The notes under the pieces were generated by a model, which saw nothing but the letters and a program-made list of their open reading frames with translations, was not told the origin of the DNA and did not search any database. Positions 1 through 7,631 of a stretch of DNA of 31,519 nucleotides are shown in pieces. Each line of letters opens with the position of its first letter. Position 1 is the first letter of the stretch. The stretch comes from Spirochaetes bacterium RBG_16_67_19 (GTDB taxonomy: Bacteria; Spirochaetota; Spirochaetia; SZUA-6; DRHE01): assembly GCA_001829505.1 (NCBI GenBank), contig MIBK01000104.1, positions 12,502 through 44,020 on the forward strand. Direction: 5' to 3'. The translations under genes and the position numbers were made by a program.

Positions 1-28
1 CAGCCGCTACGCGCGGCCGGCGGCGGCC

Positions 29-610
29 GTGCGCGCCCTGTACCGCCGCCTGGACCGGCGCATCACTTCCTTCCGGCGCGTCTCAGGCCTGGGCTGCCCG
101 CCGGGCTGCGGGGAGTGCTGTCTTTCCCCGGAGGTGGAGGCCACGGTGCTGGAGATGCTGCCGCTGGCATTGGACCTGCGCCGCCGGGGCCTGGTGGAGC
201 CGACCCTGGCCCGGCTGGGGCCCGGGGGGGAGCCGCCGCGGCCCTGCCTGTTCTACAGCCCGGCCCCGCTGGGCGCTTTCGGCGGTCATTGCTCGGTGTA
301 CCCCTGGCGGCCCCTGCTGTGCCGCCTGTTCGGCTTTGCCGCGGTGGCGGGCCCGGAGGGCCGCCCCGAGCTGGCCGTCTGCGGCCGGATGCGCGCCGCG
401 CTCCCGGACCGCACCCGGGCGGCAGCGGCGGCGGTGCTGGCCGGCCGACTGCGCGCCCCTCTTATGCGCGACTGGTCCCTGGCCGCCTATCGTCTGGACC
501 CGGCGTTGGGCGCCAATCCTCTGCCGATCAATTCCGCCCTGAAGCAGGCCCTGGAGCGGGTGGGGCTGGAGCAGGGCTTGCGCGCGCAGCCGGCCCACGG
601 GGCCAGGTAA
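29..610 (+). CDS. YkgJ-family cysteine-cluster protein, possibly 5'-truncated by the window edge
   Basis: A small soluble protein of at least 193 residues with the cysteine cluster of the YkgJ/UPF0153 family, which is predicted to chelate zinc or an iron-sulfur centre. The N-terminal cluster is C-x3-C-x2-C-C at residues 23-31, and the second family signature (HCSVYPWRPLLCR) lies at about residues 86-99. The molecular function of the family is not established. GTG at 29 is the first in-window start, but the frame is open from base 2, so the real start may lie upstream of the window. The gene runs convergently into the DUF1624 gene. The 46-bp gap carries a 12-bp direct repeat (GGCCAGGTAAGC at 601-612 and 643-654) with no clear terminator. 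Confidence 0.75.
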   Translation: MRALYRRLDRRITSFRRVSGLGCPPGCGECCLSPEVEATVLEMLPLALDLRRRGLVEPTLARLGPGGEPPRPCLFYSPAPLGAFGGHCSVYPWRPLLCRLFGFAAVAGPEGRPELAVCGRMRAALPDRTRAAAAAVLAGRLRAPLMRDWSLAAYRLDPALGANPLPINSALKQALERVGLEQGLRAQPAHGAR

Positions 611-656
611 GCTGCCGCCGCTGCAGTGCGGCCTGCCCGCGAGGCCAGGTAAGCCG

Positions 657-1796
657 CTACAGCAGGCGCAGGATCGACCCGGAAGGCTGCCGCTGGCGCA
701 GCTTGCCGTACCACAGGCAGGGCAGGTACAGGACCGCCAGGCCCAGGACCCAAAGCAGGAACATCCGGTCGATGGAGACTCCCCGCTTCCCCACCAGGTG
801 GCCCATGCCCATGTACAGGAACAGGTGGGCCACGTAGAAGAACAGGGCCGCGCGGCCGAACACCGGCAGGATGGCGGCGAAGCGCACCCGGCGCAGGGCG
901 TGGAACAGGGAGAGCAGCAGCAGGTCGATGCCCAGGGTCAACAATAGGAAGGTGATGCTGGGCGGATACTTGACCACGTTGAAGTAGTCGATCCAGTCGC
1001 GGTAGCTGGCGGGACGGATGTTGAAGAAGCCGTCCGCCAGGCGCAGCCCGGCGAAGGCCGCCAGGAACACCAGGCCGAGAATCCAGGCCTTCCGCATGGC
1101 GCGCCCGACGTCGGCCTGCAGCCAGCCGGCGAAGGCCAGGCCGAAGGCCAGCGGGGCCAGCCAGGAGAGCACCGGGAAGCTGACCCAGAGGGTCTGGCTG
1201 CCCCCGGGCACCAGGGCGAAGCGTTTCCAGACAGGCAGCCAGTGCTGCCAGTCCGCCGGGCGCGGGCCCAACCAGGCGCAGGCCAGCAGCGCGGCCAGGG
1301 CCAGGAGGCTCTGCAGCCAGGGCTTCAGCCCGGACAGGGGGGCGGTCAGGATCAGCCCGCCGCCCAGGGCGAAGAGCACCCCGAAGTACCATTTCACCAC
1401 CCAGCCGGAGGGGGACAGCTCCCAGGCCCGGTTGACCAGGACCAGCTGCACCGCGATGAGCAGCAGCCCGCGCAGCAGGAACTGCCAGGTGATGCGGCCC
1501 CAGCCCCAGCCCTGGCGGCGGCGGGCGCGGGCCCCCAGGCCCTGGCCCACGCCCAGCAGGAACAGGAAGCCGCTGGCCGCCAGGTGCGTGACCCAGCGCA
1601 CCAGGAAGGGCAGCGCCGCGTCATAGGCGGGGTAGGGGCCGCCCCAGAACTCACCGACCGTGTGCAGCCGGGTCACGAAGAAGACGGCGTGGTCCAGGGC
1701 CATCAGGACCATGAGCAGGCCGCGCAGGCGGTCCAGGGACAGGAGACGTTGGGTGGCCGGCAGCGCCGGCGCCGCTGTTTCGGGGTTTTCGTTCAT
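657..1796 (-). CDS. DUF1624 / heparan-alpha-glucosaminide N-acetyltransferase-like membrane protein
   Basis: A 379-residue integral membrane protein. Residues about 20-40 carry the hallmark SLDRLRGLLMVLMALDHAVF, the N-terminal signature of DUF1624 and the related heparan-glucosaminide acetyltransferase catalytic domain. About eight to ten hydrophobic segments follow, ending with a loop and helix of the type FGRAALFFYVAHLFLY. Characterised relatives move acyl groups across a membrane onto sugars; the substrate here is unknown. It lies 51 bp downstream of the penicillin-acylase-like gene on the same strand and could be cotranscribed with it. A weak separate promoter (see 1811-1840) would give a leader of only about 8 nt, and no Shine-Dalgarno sequence is visible before the ATG. 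Confidence 0.8.
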   Translation of the reverse strand: MNENPETAAPALPATQRLLSLDRLRGLLMVLMALDHAVFFVTRLHTVGEFWGGPYPAYDAALPFLVRWVTHLAASGFLFLLGVGQGLGARARRRQGWGWGRITWQFLLRGLLLIAVQLVLVNRAWELSPSGWVVKWYFGVLFALGGGLILTAPLSGLKPWLQSLLALAALLACAWLGPRPADWQHWLPVWKRFALVPGGSQTLWVSFPVLSWLAPLAFGLAFAGWLQADVGRAMRKAWILGLVFLAAFAGLRLADGFFNIRPASYRDWIDYFNVVKYPPSITFLLLTLGIDLLLLSLFHALRRVRFAAILPVFGRAALFFYVAHLFLYMGMGHLVGKRGVSIDRMFLLWVLGLAVLYLPCLWYGKLRQRQPSGSILRLL

Positions 1797-1800
1797 GTTT

Positions 1801-1819
1801 CGGTAGCCGCATGCTACCG
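1801..1819. repeat. Inverted repeat CGGTAGC-N5-GCTACCG
   Basis: Perfect 7-bp arms at 1801-1807 and 1813-1819 separated by CGCAT. The repeat overlaps the proposed -10 element and start point of the DUF1624 gene, so it could be an operator. It has no T tract on either strand, which argues against an intrinsic terminator for the upstream acylase gene. Confidence 0.4.
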
Positions 1820-1840
1820 CAAAAGGGCTCTCCTTGCCAA
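1811..1840 (-). promoter_or_regulatory. Weak candidate promoter for the DUF1624 gene
   Basis: Read on the minus strand, TTGGCA (1840-1835) and TAGCAT (1816-1811) are separated by 18 bp. The predicted start near 1804 leaves about 8 nt before the ATG at 1796. Both hexamers are imperfect and the gene may simply be read from the acylase promoter. Confidence 0.3.
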
Positions 1841-1847
1841 GGCTGCC

Positions 1848-4421
1848 TTACGGCGCGGGCTGCAGGCGCAGCCGTTCCCGTGATGCGCCTCGCACCGAGG
1901 CCCGGTCCCACAGGGTGGGGTGGTAGCGCACGTCCCGCCAGGGCTTGATGAAGTCGTCGTAGTGCCGGTGCGTGGGATGGCCGCTCTGCCCGGTGGTATG
2001 CATCATCAGGGAGCCGTCCAGGTTTCCCAGGTCGATGATCGAGCGCTGCGATACGATGTGCTTGACCTTGAAGGGCTTCTTCATGTCCCAGGCCGTTACA
2101 TCCACCGTGGTATTCCCCCCGGGGCAGGGGATCGGTCCCCGGTTGAAGATGGCCTCGAGCGGCTTGATCCCCGATGTTCCCAGGCTCTGGTTGCGGAATA
2201 CGGCCGTGTGCACCTTGCCCCACTGCCACTTCTGGAACTTGTCCCCCAGCTCCTTGGCGGCCGCGCGGTAGCCCTTGAAGAAAGCCCTGGCCAGGATCAG
2301 GTCCCTTTCTTCCTGCTGCTCGGGCGTTCCCAGGTCATCCCACCAGGGATTCCGCGGATCGTGGAGCAGATAATAGAAGGAGTTCTGCAGGCGGCCGGAG
2401 CCTTCCGGAGGCCAGCGTTTCTCCGGGTACTGGTCCTGGAAGGTTTCCTCCACCAAAGCCATCCAGAAGAAGCCGAACAGAGCGGCTTCGGGGCTCTCCC
2501 GGCGCATCTGGAAGTTCCAGGCCAGGAGGCGCTCCCGGGCGGCGTTCATGGCCTCCAGTTCCCTGGCCTCCTTCTGCTCGCGCTTCCCGCGCTCCTTCGC
2601 GGATTCCTCTTCCGCGTCGGGCTTCCGGCCGGTGGCCAGGTCCAATCGCTGCAGGTACGGGACCAACTCCGCGGCGTACTGGTCGTACACGTCCGCGTGG
2701 ATGCCCTGCAGGTCCTGGATGGTGATGCCGTCCCAGTCGGCCTCGATCAGCTCGCGGATGCGGCGCGCCCGTTCCCCGAAGGAATACTCGCTGCCCAGGA
2801 AGTAGGGGTAGGAGGGGCCGGCGATGCGGGCGTTGGCCGTGACGATGTAGCCCACCTCGGGGTTGAACAGATAGGGCAGTTTCTCGTAGGGGATGTAGCC
2901 GGTCCACTCGTACTGGTCCGTCCAGCCGGGCGCGGGGGCCAGTCCGTGCCCGCGGGCCCGGATGGGCTGCAGGCCGGGGACCTGGTAGCCGATGTTGCCG
3001 TCCACATCCGCGTACACGATGTTCTGGGCCGGCACGTCCCAGTAGCGCAGGGCCTCGCGGAACTCCCGGAAATCGGAGGCCTGATCCAGGCGGAGCACCG
3101 CCTCGAACAGCCTCCCCGGCTCCAGCGCGGTCCAGCGCAGCGCCACCGCCGTGAGCCCCACCCCGTCGGGAAACTCGCGGCCCGGGGCCACGGTGTAGCC
3201 GCCCAGCTCGGACCACAGCGCCCGGTCGCTCAGGACCGGACCGTGCCGCGTGGTGCGCACGCGCAGGCGCACGGGCTCGACGGCCTTGCGCACTTTAATG
3301 ACCTCGACGCGCACCTCCATGTCCACCCAGCGCCCGTTCACCTCGTACTGGTCCGGGTTGTCGGGGTTGAGGCGCTCGACGTAGAAGTCCTGCACGTCGC
3401 CGCCCAGGTTGGTGTGGCCCCAGGCGATGCGGTCGTTGTGCCCGGCGATGACCCCGGGGGCCCCGGGGAAGGACAGTCCGCGCACCTGGAAGGGACAGGC
3501 CGCGGTGCGCCGCACGGTACCGTCCTCGGCCACGCCGTGCAGGGCGATCTCGTACCAGATCGAGGGCATCTGGATACCCAAGTGCATGTCATTGGCCAGA
3601 AGAGGCTTTCCGCTCGCGGTGCGCCGGCCGGATACCACCCAGTTGTTCGAGCCCACCACCAGGCCCGTGCCCGTGGCAGGCGCAGCCCCGCCCAGCCCGA
3701 GCGCGGCCCCGAGCAACCCGCGCAGCTCTTCATCGCTCACGGTGATGGGCATGTCGGGCCGATACGGGGCAAAGAAGGAGGCCCAGCCCCGCAGGCCGGC
3801 GGAGCGCAGGACCTCCAGGTGCAGGCGCTCGGTCTCGTGGTTGCCGCCCAGGTCGTAAGCCATCATTTTGCCCCAGGCGATGGAGTCCACCGGGGTCCAG
3901 GGTTGGATGCGCACCTTGACCCCCTGCAGCGCGAGCAGGGCGAACTCCAGCCCGAGGCGTGCCGGCCGGCGCTTCAGGGCGTAGGCGTTGACCCCCGCGG
4001 CATAGGCTTCCAGGTACCGGCGCGTGTCAGGGGAGAGCAGCTCGACCTCGCGCTGGGCCACCCGGTACAGGCCCAGGGTGCGCAGGAACTTGTCGGTTTC
4101 CAGGGTGGACTTGCCGAACAGCTCGGACAGCCGCCCGGAGCTGATGCGCCGCCAGAACTCCATCTGCCAGAAACGGTCCTGGGCGTGCACGAAGCCCTGG
4201 GCGAAGAAAAGGTCTTCGGCGCTGCGGGCGTAGATGTGCGGCACTCCGTAGCGGTCCCGCAGGACCTCCACCTGGGCGGTGAGCCCCTGGAGGCGGATCC
4301 GGCCGCGGGTCTGCGGGTAGGGCTGGCGGGTGAGCCACAGCCAGGCCCCGAAAACAGTCGCGGCCACCAGCAGCACCGCCGCCGCGGCGATCACCCAGAA
4401 CTTGCGAGTCTTCCTGGCCAT
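1848..4421 (-). CDS. Penicillin acylase family (Ntn-hydrolase) amidase, membrane-anchored precursor
   Basis: An 857-residue member of the penicillin G acylase/AHL acylase family, Ntn hydrolases that hydrolyse amide bonds in penicillins, acyl-homoserine lactones or other N-acyl compounds. Residues about 8-27 form one hydrophobic N-terminal helix that acts as an export signal or anchor, placing the enzyme outside the cytoplasm. The autoprocessing site is visible as G257-S258-N-N-W: Ser258 would become the nucleophilic N-terminus of the beta chain. The upstream part holds the typical VEVLRDRYGVPHIYA and FAQGFVHAQDRFWQME alpha-chain motifs. The start at 4421 is chosen because AAAGGAGG lies 7 bases before it and the export helix follows at once; the open frame extends 74 codons further upstream without such support. 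The acyl substrate cannot be read from the sequence. Confidence 0.9.
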   Translation of the reverse strand: MARKTRKFWVIAAAAVLLVAATVFGAWLWLTRQPYPQTRGRIRLQGLTAQVEVLRDRYGVPHIYARSAEDLFFAQGFVHAQDRFWQMEFWRRISSGRLSELFGKSTLETDKFLRTLGLYRVAQREVELLSPDTRRYLEAYAAGVNAYALKRRPARLGLEFALLALQGVKVRIQPWTPVDSIAWGKMMAYDLGGNHETERLHLEVLRSAGLRGWASFFAPYRPDMPITVSDEELRGLLGAALGLGGAAPATGTGLVVGSNNWVVSGRRTASGKPLLANDMHLGIQMPSIWYEIALHGVAEDGTVRRTAACPFQVRGLSFPGAPGVIAGHNDRIAWGHTNLGGDVQDFYVERLNPDNPDQYEVNGRWVDMEVRVEVIKVRKAVEPVRLRVRTTRHGPVLSDRALWSELGGYTVAPGREFPDGVGLTAVALRWTALEPGRLFEAVLRLDQASDFREFREALRYWDVPAQNIVYADVDGNIGYQVPGLQPIRARGHGLAPAPGWTDQYEWTGYIPYEKLPYLFNPEVGYIVTANARIAGPSYPYFLGSEYSFGERARRIRELIEADWDGITIQDLQGIHADVYDQYAAELVPYLQRLDLATGRKPDAEEESAKERGKREQKEARELEAMNAARERLLAWNFQMRRESPEAALFGFFWMALVEETFQDQYPEKRWPPEGSGRLQNSFYYLLHDPRNPWWDDLGTPEQQEERDLILARAFFKGYRAAAKELGDKFQKWQWGKVHTAVFRNQSLGTSGIKPLEAIFNRGPIPCPGGNTTVDVTAWDMKKPFKVKHIVSQRSIIDLGNLDGSLMMHTTGQSGHPTHRHYDDFIKPWRDVRYHPTLWDRASVRGASRERLRLQPAP

Positions 4422-4450
4422 GGCGAGCCTCCTTTTTACCGTACCTGCCA

Positions 4451-4480
4451 AGCATCGCCCACCGGCACGGCCGCTGTCAA
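4451..4480 (-). promoter_or_regulatory. Candidate promoter for the penicillin-acylase-like gene
   Basis: On the minus strand a perfect TTGACA (4480-4475) is followed after 18 bp by GATGCT (4456-4451), a poor -10. The leader of about 23 nt contains the AAAGGAGG ribosome site. It is divergent from the promoter at 4501-4529. Confidence 0.4.
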
Positions 4481-4500
4481 ACGCGGGCCTGCCACGCGCG

Positions 4501-4529
4501 TTGACAGCCCCCGCGGGCGCCTCTATGAT
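4501..4529 (+). promoter_or_regulatory. Near-consensus promoter abutting the amidohydrolase ATG
   Basis: TTGACA at 4501-4506, a 17-bp spacer and TATGAT at 4524-4529 make an almost ideal sigma70-type promoter. Only 8 bases separate the -10 from the ATG at 4538. Transcription starting about 7 bases after the -10 would begin at 4536-4538 and give a leaderless mRNA. The GGAG at 4532-4535 is too close to the ATG to work as a normal ribosome site. Confidence 0.7.
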
Positions 4530-4537
4530 CTGGAGCG

Positions 4538-5890
4538 ATGAAACACGATCTGCTGGTGAGCGGCGGCCTGGTGGTCTACCCGGAAAAGACCCTGCGCGCC
4601 GACGTGGCCGTGGACGGGGAACGCATTGCGGCGGTGGCAGCACCGGGCGAGCTTTCCGGCAAGCGCATGATCGACGCCTCGGGCTGCTTGGTCCTTCCGG
4701 GGCTGATCGATCCGCACACCCACCCGGTCTACCTGGACGACATCGCTTCCCTTTCGCGTTCCGCGGCCTACGGCGGGGTGACCACGATCGTCCACTACGC
4801 CTACGCCAAGCCCGGGCAGAGCCTCCTGGCGGAACTGGGCAAGATGCGCGCTGAGGGGGAGGCGGGCTCCTGCTCGGATTTCGCCCTGCACGGGGGCTTG
4901 TTCGACACGATGAAGCAGGCCGAGGAGATTCCCGGGGCCTTCGCGCTGGGGGTCACCTCCTTCAAGATGTTCATGGCCTACGCCAAGCTGAAGTGGATGA
5001 CCGATGACTACGCCATGGCCAGGGCCATGGACCTGATCGGCCGCCAGGGCGGCCTGGCCTGCATCCACGCCGAGACGGGGCTGGCCATCGACTACATCCA
5101 GGACCGCCTGCTGGCCGAGAAGGCCGACTTCGCCGAGCGCTTCCTGGAGACCAGCCCGGACGTGGCCGAGGCGGAGGGGATCTTCCGCGCCGTTTCCATC
5201 GGCCGGCTGATGGGCTGCCCGGTGTACATCCCCCACGTGTCCTCCGCCGAAGGTCTGGCCGTCATCCGCTTCCTGCGGCAGCGGGGGGCAAGGCTGTACG
5301 CGGAAACCTGCCCGCAGTACCTGGGCCTGACCTGGGAGGAGCTGAAGGGGCGCGGAGCCCTGGGCAAGGTGGGCCCGGCCATCAAGACCGAGGCCGACCG
5401 CTTGGCCCTCTGGGAAGCCGCGGGAAGTGGCCTGCTGGATACCATCGGCTCCGACCACGCCCCCAAGCCCAAGACCGTGGAGGAGGACTTCTTCAAGGCG
5501 GCCTACGGCTCGCCGGAAGTGGAGACCATGCTGCCGGTGGTCTGGCATTACGGGGTGAACGCCGGCCGGATCACCTCCAATGCCGCGGCCGCCCTGCTGG
5601 CGCAGAACTCCGCGCGCATCTTCGGGCTGGCCCCGCGCAAGGGACGGGTGGAAGCGGGGGCGGACGCGGACCTGGTGGTGTTCGACCCGGCCGAGCCCTG
5701 GACCGTGACCGCCTCCGGGCAGCACACCAGGGCCACCTACAGCCTGTTCGAGGGCCGGCAGGTGGTCGGCCGGGTGAAGAAAGTGCTGGCCGGCGGACGG
5801 CTGCTCGTGGACGGCGAGGAGTTTCTCGGCCAGAGCGGCCGGGGCCGCTTCCTGCCCACGCAGGCCGGCAAAGGAAGGGGGAAGAAATGA
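4538..5890 (+). CDS. Dihydropyrimidinase / D-hydantoinase-type amidohydrolase
   Basis: A 450-residue cytoplasmic amidohydrolase of the dihydropyrimidinase/hydantoinase/allantoinase group, which opens cyclic amides such as dihydrouracil or 5-substituted hydantoins. The whole binuclear metal set is present: H60-x-H62 in DPHTHP, Lys143 in SFKMFMAY as the expected carboxylated bridging lysine, His177, His233 in PHVSSAEG, and Asp306 in GSDHAPK. Tyr148 matches the catalytic tyrosine of hydantoinases. The C-terminal strand domain (GRVEAGADADLVVFD) is typical. The predicted transcript is leaderless. The gene overlaps the next one by four bases (ATGA at 5887-5890), so the two are translationally coupled. 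No pyrimidine-catabolism partner is adjacent, so the exact ring substrate is open. Confidence 0.88.
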   Translation: MKHDLLVSGGLVVYPEKTLRADVAVDGERIAAVAAPGELSGKRMIDASGCLVLPGLIDPHTHPVYLDDIASLSRSAAYGGVTTIVHYAYAKPGQSLLAELGKMRAEGEAGSCSDFALHGGLFDTMKQAEEIPGAFALGVTSFKMFMAYAKLKWMTDDYAMARAMDLIGRQGGLACIHAETGLAIDYIQDRLLAEKADFAERFLETSPDVAEAEGIFRAVSIGRLMGCPVYIPHVSSAEGLAVIRFLRQRGARLYAETCPQYLGLTWEELKGRGALGKVGPAIKTEADRLALWEAAGSGLLDTIGSDHAPKPKTVEEDFFKAAYGSPEVETMLPVVWHYGVNAGRITSNAAAALLAQNSARIFGLAPRKGRVEAGADADLVVFDPAEPWTVTASGQHTRATYSLFEGRQVVGRVKKVLAGGRLLVDGEEFLGQSGRGRFLPTQAGKGRGKK

Positions 5891-6522
5891 CCGAGGTGCG
5901 GGAGCTTTCCAAGTTCCACAGCGTGGATCTGCGCAGCCTGGGCCGGGTGGTGCTGGCCAGCGGGCCGGAGCAGAAGGTGGAGGTCGAGGCGGAGGAGGAC
6001 CTGCAATCCCGGGTGCGCACCGAGGTGCAGGGCGGGGTGCTGATGATCGGGCTGCGCTGGTGGCTGGGGGCCCTGCTGCGGGTGCCCGAGCTCGCCGACG
6101 TGGTGGTGCGGGTCACCGTCCCGGAGCTGCGCGAGATCCGGCTTTCCGGGGCGGGCCAGGTGCGCAGCGAGGGGCCCCTGCGCGTGGGTGACCTGGACCT
6201 GCGCCTGAGCGGGGCCGGACGCCTGCTGTTGGAGCTGACGGCCGAGCGGGTGCTGGCGCGCCTGAGCGGGGCCGGGGCCGTGGATCTTTCGGGCACCGCC
6301 GGGGAGCTGGAGATCCGCCTGAGCGGGGCCGGCGCAGTCCAGGCCGAGCGCCTCGAGACCCGCCGCGTGCGCATCCGCGCCAGCGGCGCCGGGGAATGCC
6401 GGGTGCAGGCTTCCGAGACCCTGGAGGCGGAGGTGAGCGGGGCGGGCAGCGTGCGCTACCGGGGCAACCCCCGCATCGACAGCCGCATCACCGGCGTGGG
6501 CAGGCTGGCTCCGATAGACTGA
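5887..6522 (+). CDS. DUF2807 (head GIN) repeat protein, no export signal
   Basis: A 211-residue protein with the N-terminal pattern and S-G-A-G repeats of the DUF2807/'putative auto-transporter adhesin, head GIN' family, predicted to fold as a right-handed beta-helix. Six SGAG turns occur between about residues 84 and 190, several as RLSGAG at a 19-residue period. Family members are usually exported or lipid-anchored. Here the protein starts directly with a charged stretch (MTEVRELSKFHS) and has neither a signal peptide nor a membrane helix. It starts inside the stop of the amidohydrolase gene, so the two form one operon. No function is known, and a link to hydantoin hydrolysis is not evident. 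Confidence 0.75.
   Translation: MTEVRELSKFHSVDLRSLGRVVLASGPEQKVEVEAEEDLQSRVRTEVQGGVLMIGLRWWLGALLRVPELADVVVRVTVPELREIRLSGAGQVRSEGPLRVGDLDLRLSGAGRLLLELTAERVLARLSGAGAVDLSGTAGELEIRLSGAGAVQAERLETRRVRIRASGAGECRVQASETLEAEVSGAGSVRYRGNPRIDSRITGVGRLAPID
6202..6332 (+). repeat. Three exact 17-bp repeats at 57-bp spacing inside the DUF2807 gene
   Basis: CGCCTGAGCGGGGCCGG occurs at 6202-6218, 6259-6275 and 6316-6332, exactly 57 bp (19 codons) apart. Diverged copies sit at about 6139 and 6376. Each encodes a RLSGAG turn of the predicted beta-helix. The identity at DNA level suggests recent internal duplication or gene conversion. Confidence 0.85.
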
Positions 6523-6578
6523 GCAGCGACGGCGCGCGAAGCGCGCTGCTGCCGCGGCCGCCAACACGCTACTGCGTA

Positions 6579-7631
6579 CTAAGGCGCATCCTCCTTGACC
6601 CGGGAGAGCCCCGGGATCAGGGTCTGGGTGGAGAGCACGCCGGGGATGCGCCGCACCTGCTCCTGCACAAAGCGGCTGATCACCTCCGCGTCGGAGGACA
6701 GCAGGTCGCGGGTGAGCACCGCCTTGAGGACCACGTCGATGCTGCCGTGCACCGAGTGCACCTCCCGCACCTGCTCGATCTGGAACAGGCGCTCCAGGAT
6801 GCGGGCCTCCTGCCGGGCGCTGATGTTGATCAGCACGAACACGGGGAAACGCCGCAGCATCTCCGGGTAGTCGCGCTCTGCGCGGGACTGCATCTTCATG
6901 CGGAACTCCTCCATATTCGCGGTCAGGAAGGCGTCGATGCCGGAGCCGTAGCGGCGGGCATGACCCCGGACCCACTGGTGGACGCTGAGGTAGGCGTACA
7001 GGTCCGCGGCGGTGCGCCCCGGGAAGCCCCGGGGCAGATCGCTGTGCTCCAGTATCGCCGTCAGGGGGCCGAAGACGGTGCGGTGCCAGTCCGCGGCCGC
7101 CTCGGCCAGGCTCACCGCCCGCCCCTCCCCGGCCAGGTACCCCTGGTGCCCGCGCACCTGGTCCAGCAGCACCGCGTACTGTCCCTCTTCGGTCAGCTCG
7201 ATGGCTTGGGCCAGGCCGGTCTGCTCCTGGAAGGCGCGCTTCTCCCGGTACAACAGGTTCTCCGGCGTGTCCGGCGCGGGCAGGAACTCGATCACCCGGG
7301 CGTCCAGCTCCCGGAAGCCCAGCTCCTTGGCCGCGGCGATGCGGTGGTTGCCGTCCATCACGAAGTACTCGTCCTTGATCCGGTACAGCTCCACCGCCGG
7401 CAGGGGCCGGCCCTCGCGCATGGCCCCGCGGATGAACTGCAGGCGCTCCCGCGGCAGGTTCTTTTTCAGCCGGAAGCGGGCGTCGAAGTCGCGGTAGCGC
7501 GAGACGCTGCCCACGATGCGCTCCAGGCTCACCGTCTGGATCCCCCGGTCCCGGGCGGCGAAGGCCCCTTCCCGGGCCTGCGCCTCCTTGAAGCTGCGCG
7601 CCCGCCGCGGGTCAGGCCGGCCGGCTCTCAT
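6579..7631 (-). CDS. ParB-like domain fused to an AsnC/Lrp ligand-binding domain
   Basis: A 350-residue cytoplasmic protein with two recognisable ends. Residues about 33-116 form a ParB/Srx-like N-terminal domain with the motif VMDGNHRIAAAKELG. Residues about 130-240 (LLYREKRAFQEQTGL and FPGRTAADLYAYLSVHQW) resemble the middle region of DUF4032-type proteins. Residues about 263-342 look like an Lrp/AsnC RAM domain, which binds small ligands and oligomerises (FPVFVLINIS, VREVHSVHGSIDVVLKAV). There is no helix-turn-helix, so it is not an ordinary Lrp regulator. ATG at 7631 is chosen because the coding signal starts there; it overlaps the end of the metallophosphoesterase gene by 20 bp. The open frame runs further upstream but only through that gene. 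Function unknown; ligand-controlled nucleotide or nucleic-acid binding is a guess. Confidence 0.75.
   Translation of the reverse strand: MRAGRPDPRRARSFKEAQAREGAFAARDRGIQTVSLERIVGSVSRYRDFDARFRLKKNLPRERLQFIRGAMREGRPLPAVELYRIKDEYFVMDGNHRIAAAKELGFRELDARVIEFLPAPDTPENLLYREKRAFQEQTGLAQAIELTEEGQYAVLLDQVRGHQGYLAGEGRAVSLAEAAADWHRTVFGPLTAILEHSDLPRGFPGRTAADLYAYLSVHQWVRGHARRYGSGIDAFLTANMEEFRMKMQSRAERDYPEMLRRFPVFVLINISARQEARILERLFQIEQVREVHSVHGSIDVVLKAVLTRDLLSSDAEVISRFVQEQVRRIPGVLSTQTLIPGLSRVKEDAP

Noticed and set aside
601..654. 12-bp direct repeat GGCCAGGTAAGC as a mobile-element footprint
   Set aside because: No inverted ends, transposase or target-site pattern accompany it; a local duplication is sufficient.
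1920..4541. Long plus-strand open frame (873 codons) opposite the penicillin-acylase-like gene
   Set aside because: It mirrors the minus-strand gene, has low-complexity Gly/Val/His-rich composition and no recognisable domain; GC-rich DNA keeps antisense frames open.
6531..6546. GCGCGC-GAA-GCGCGC hairpin between the convergent DUF2807 and ParB/AsnC genes as a terminator
   Set aside because: The stem is only 6 bp and no T tract follows on either strand.
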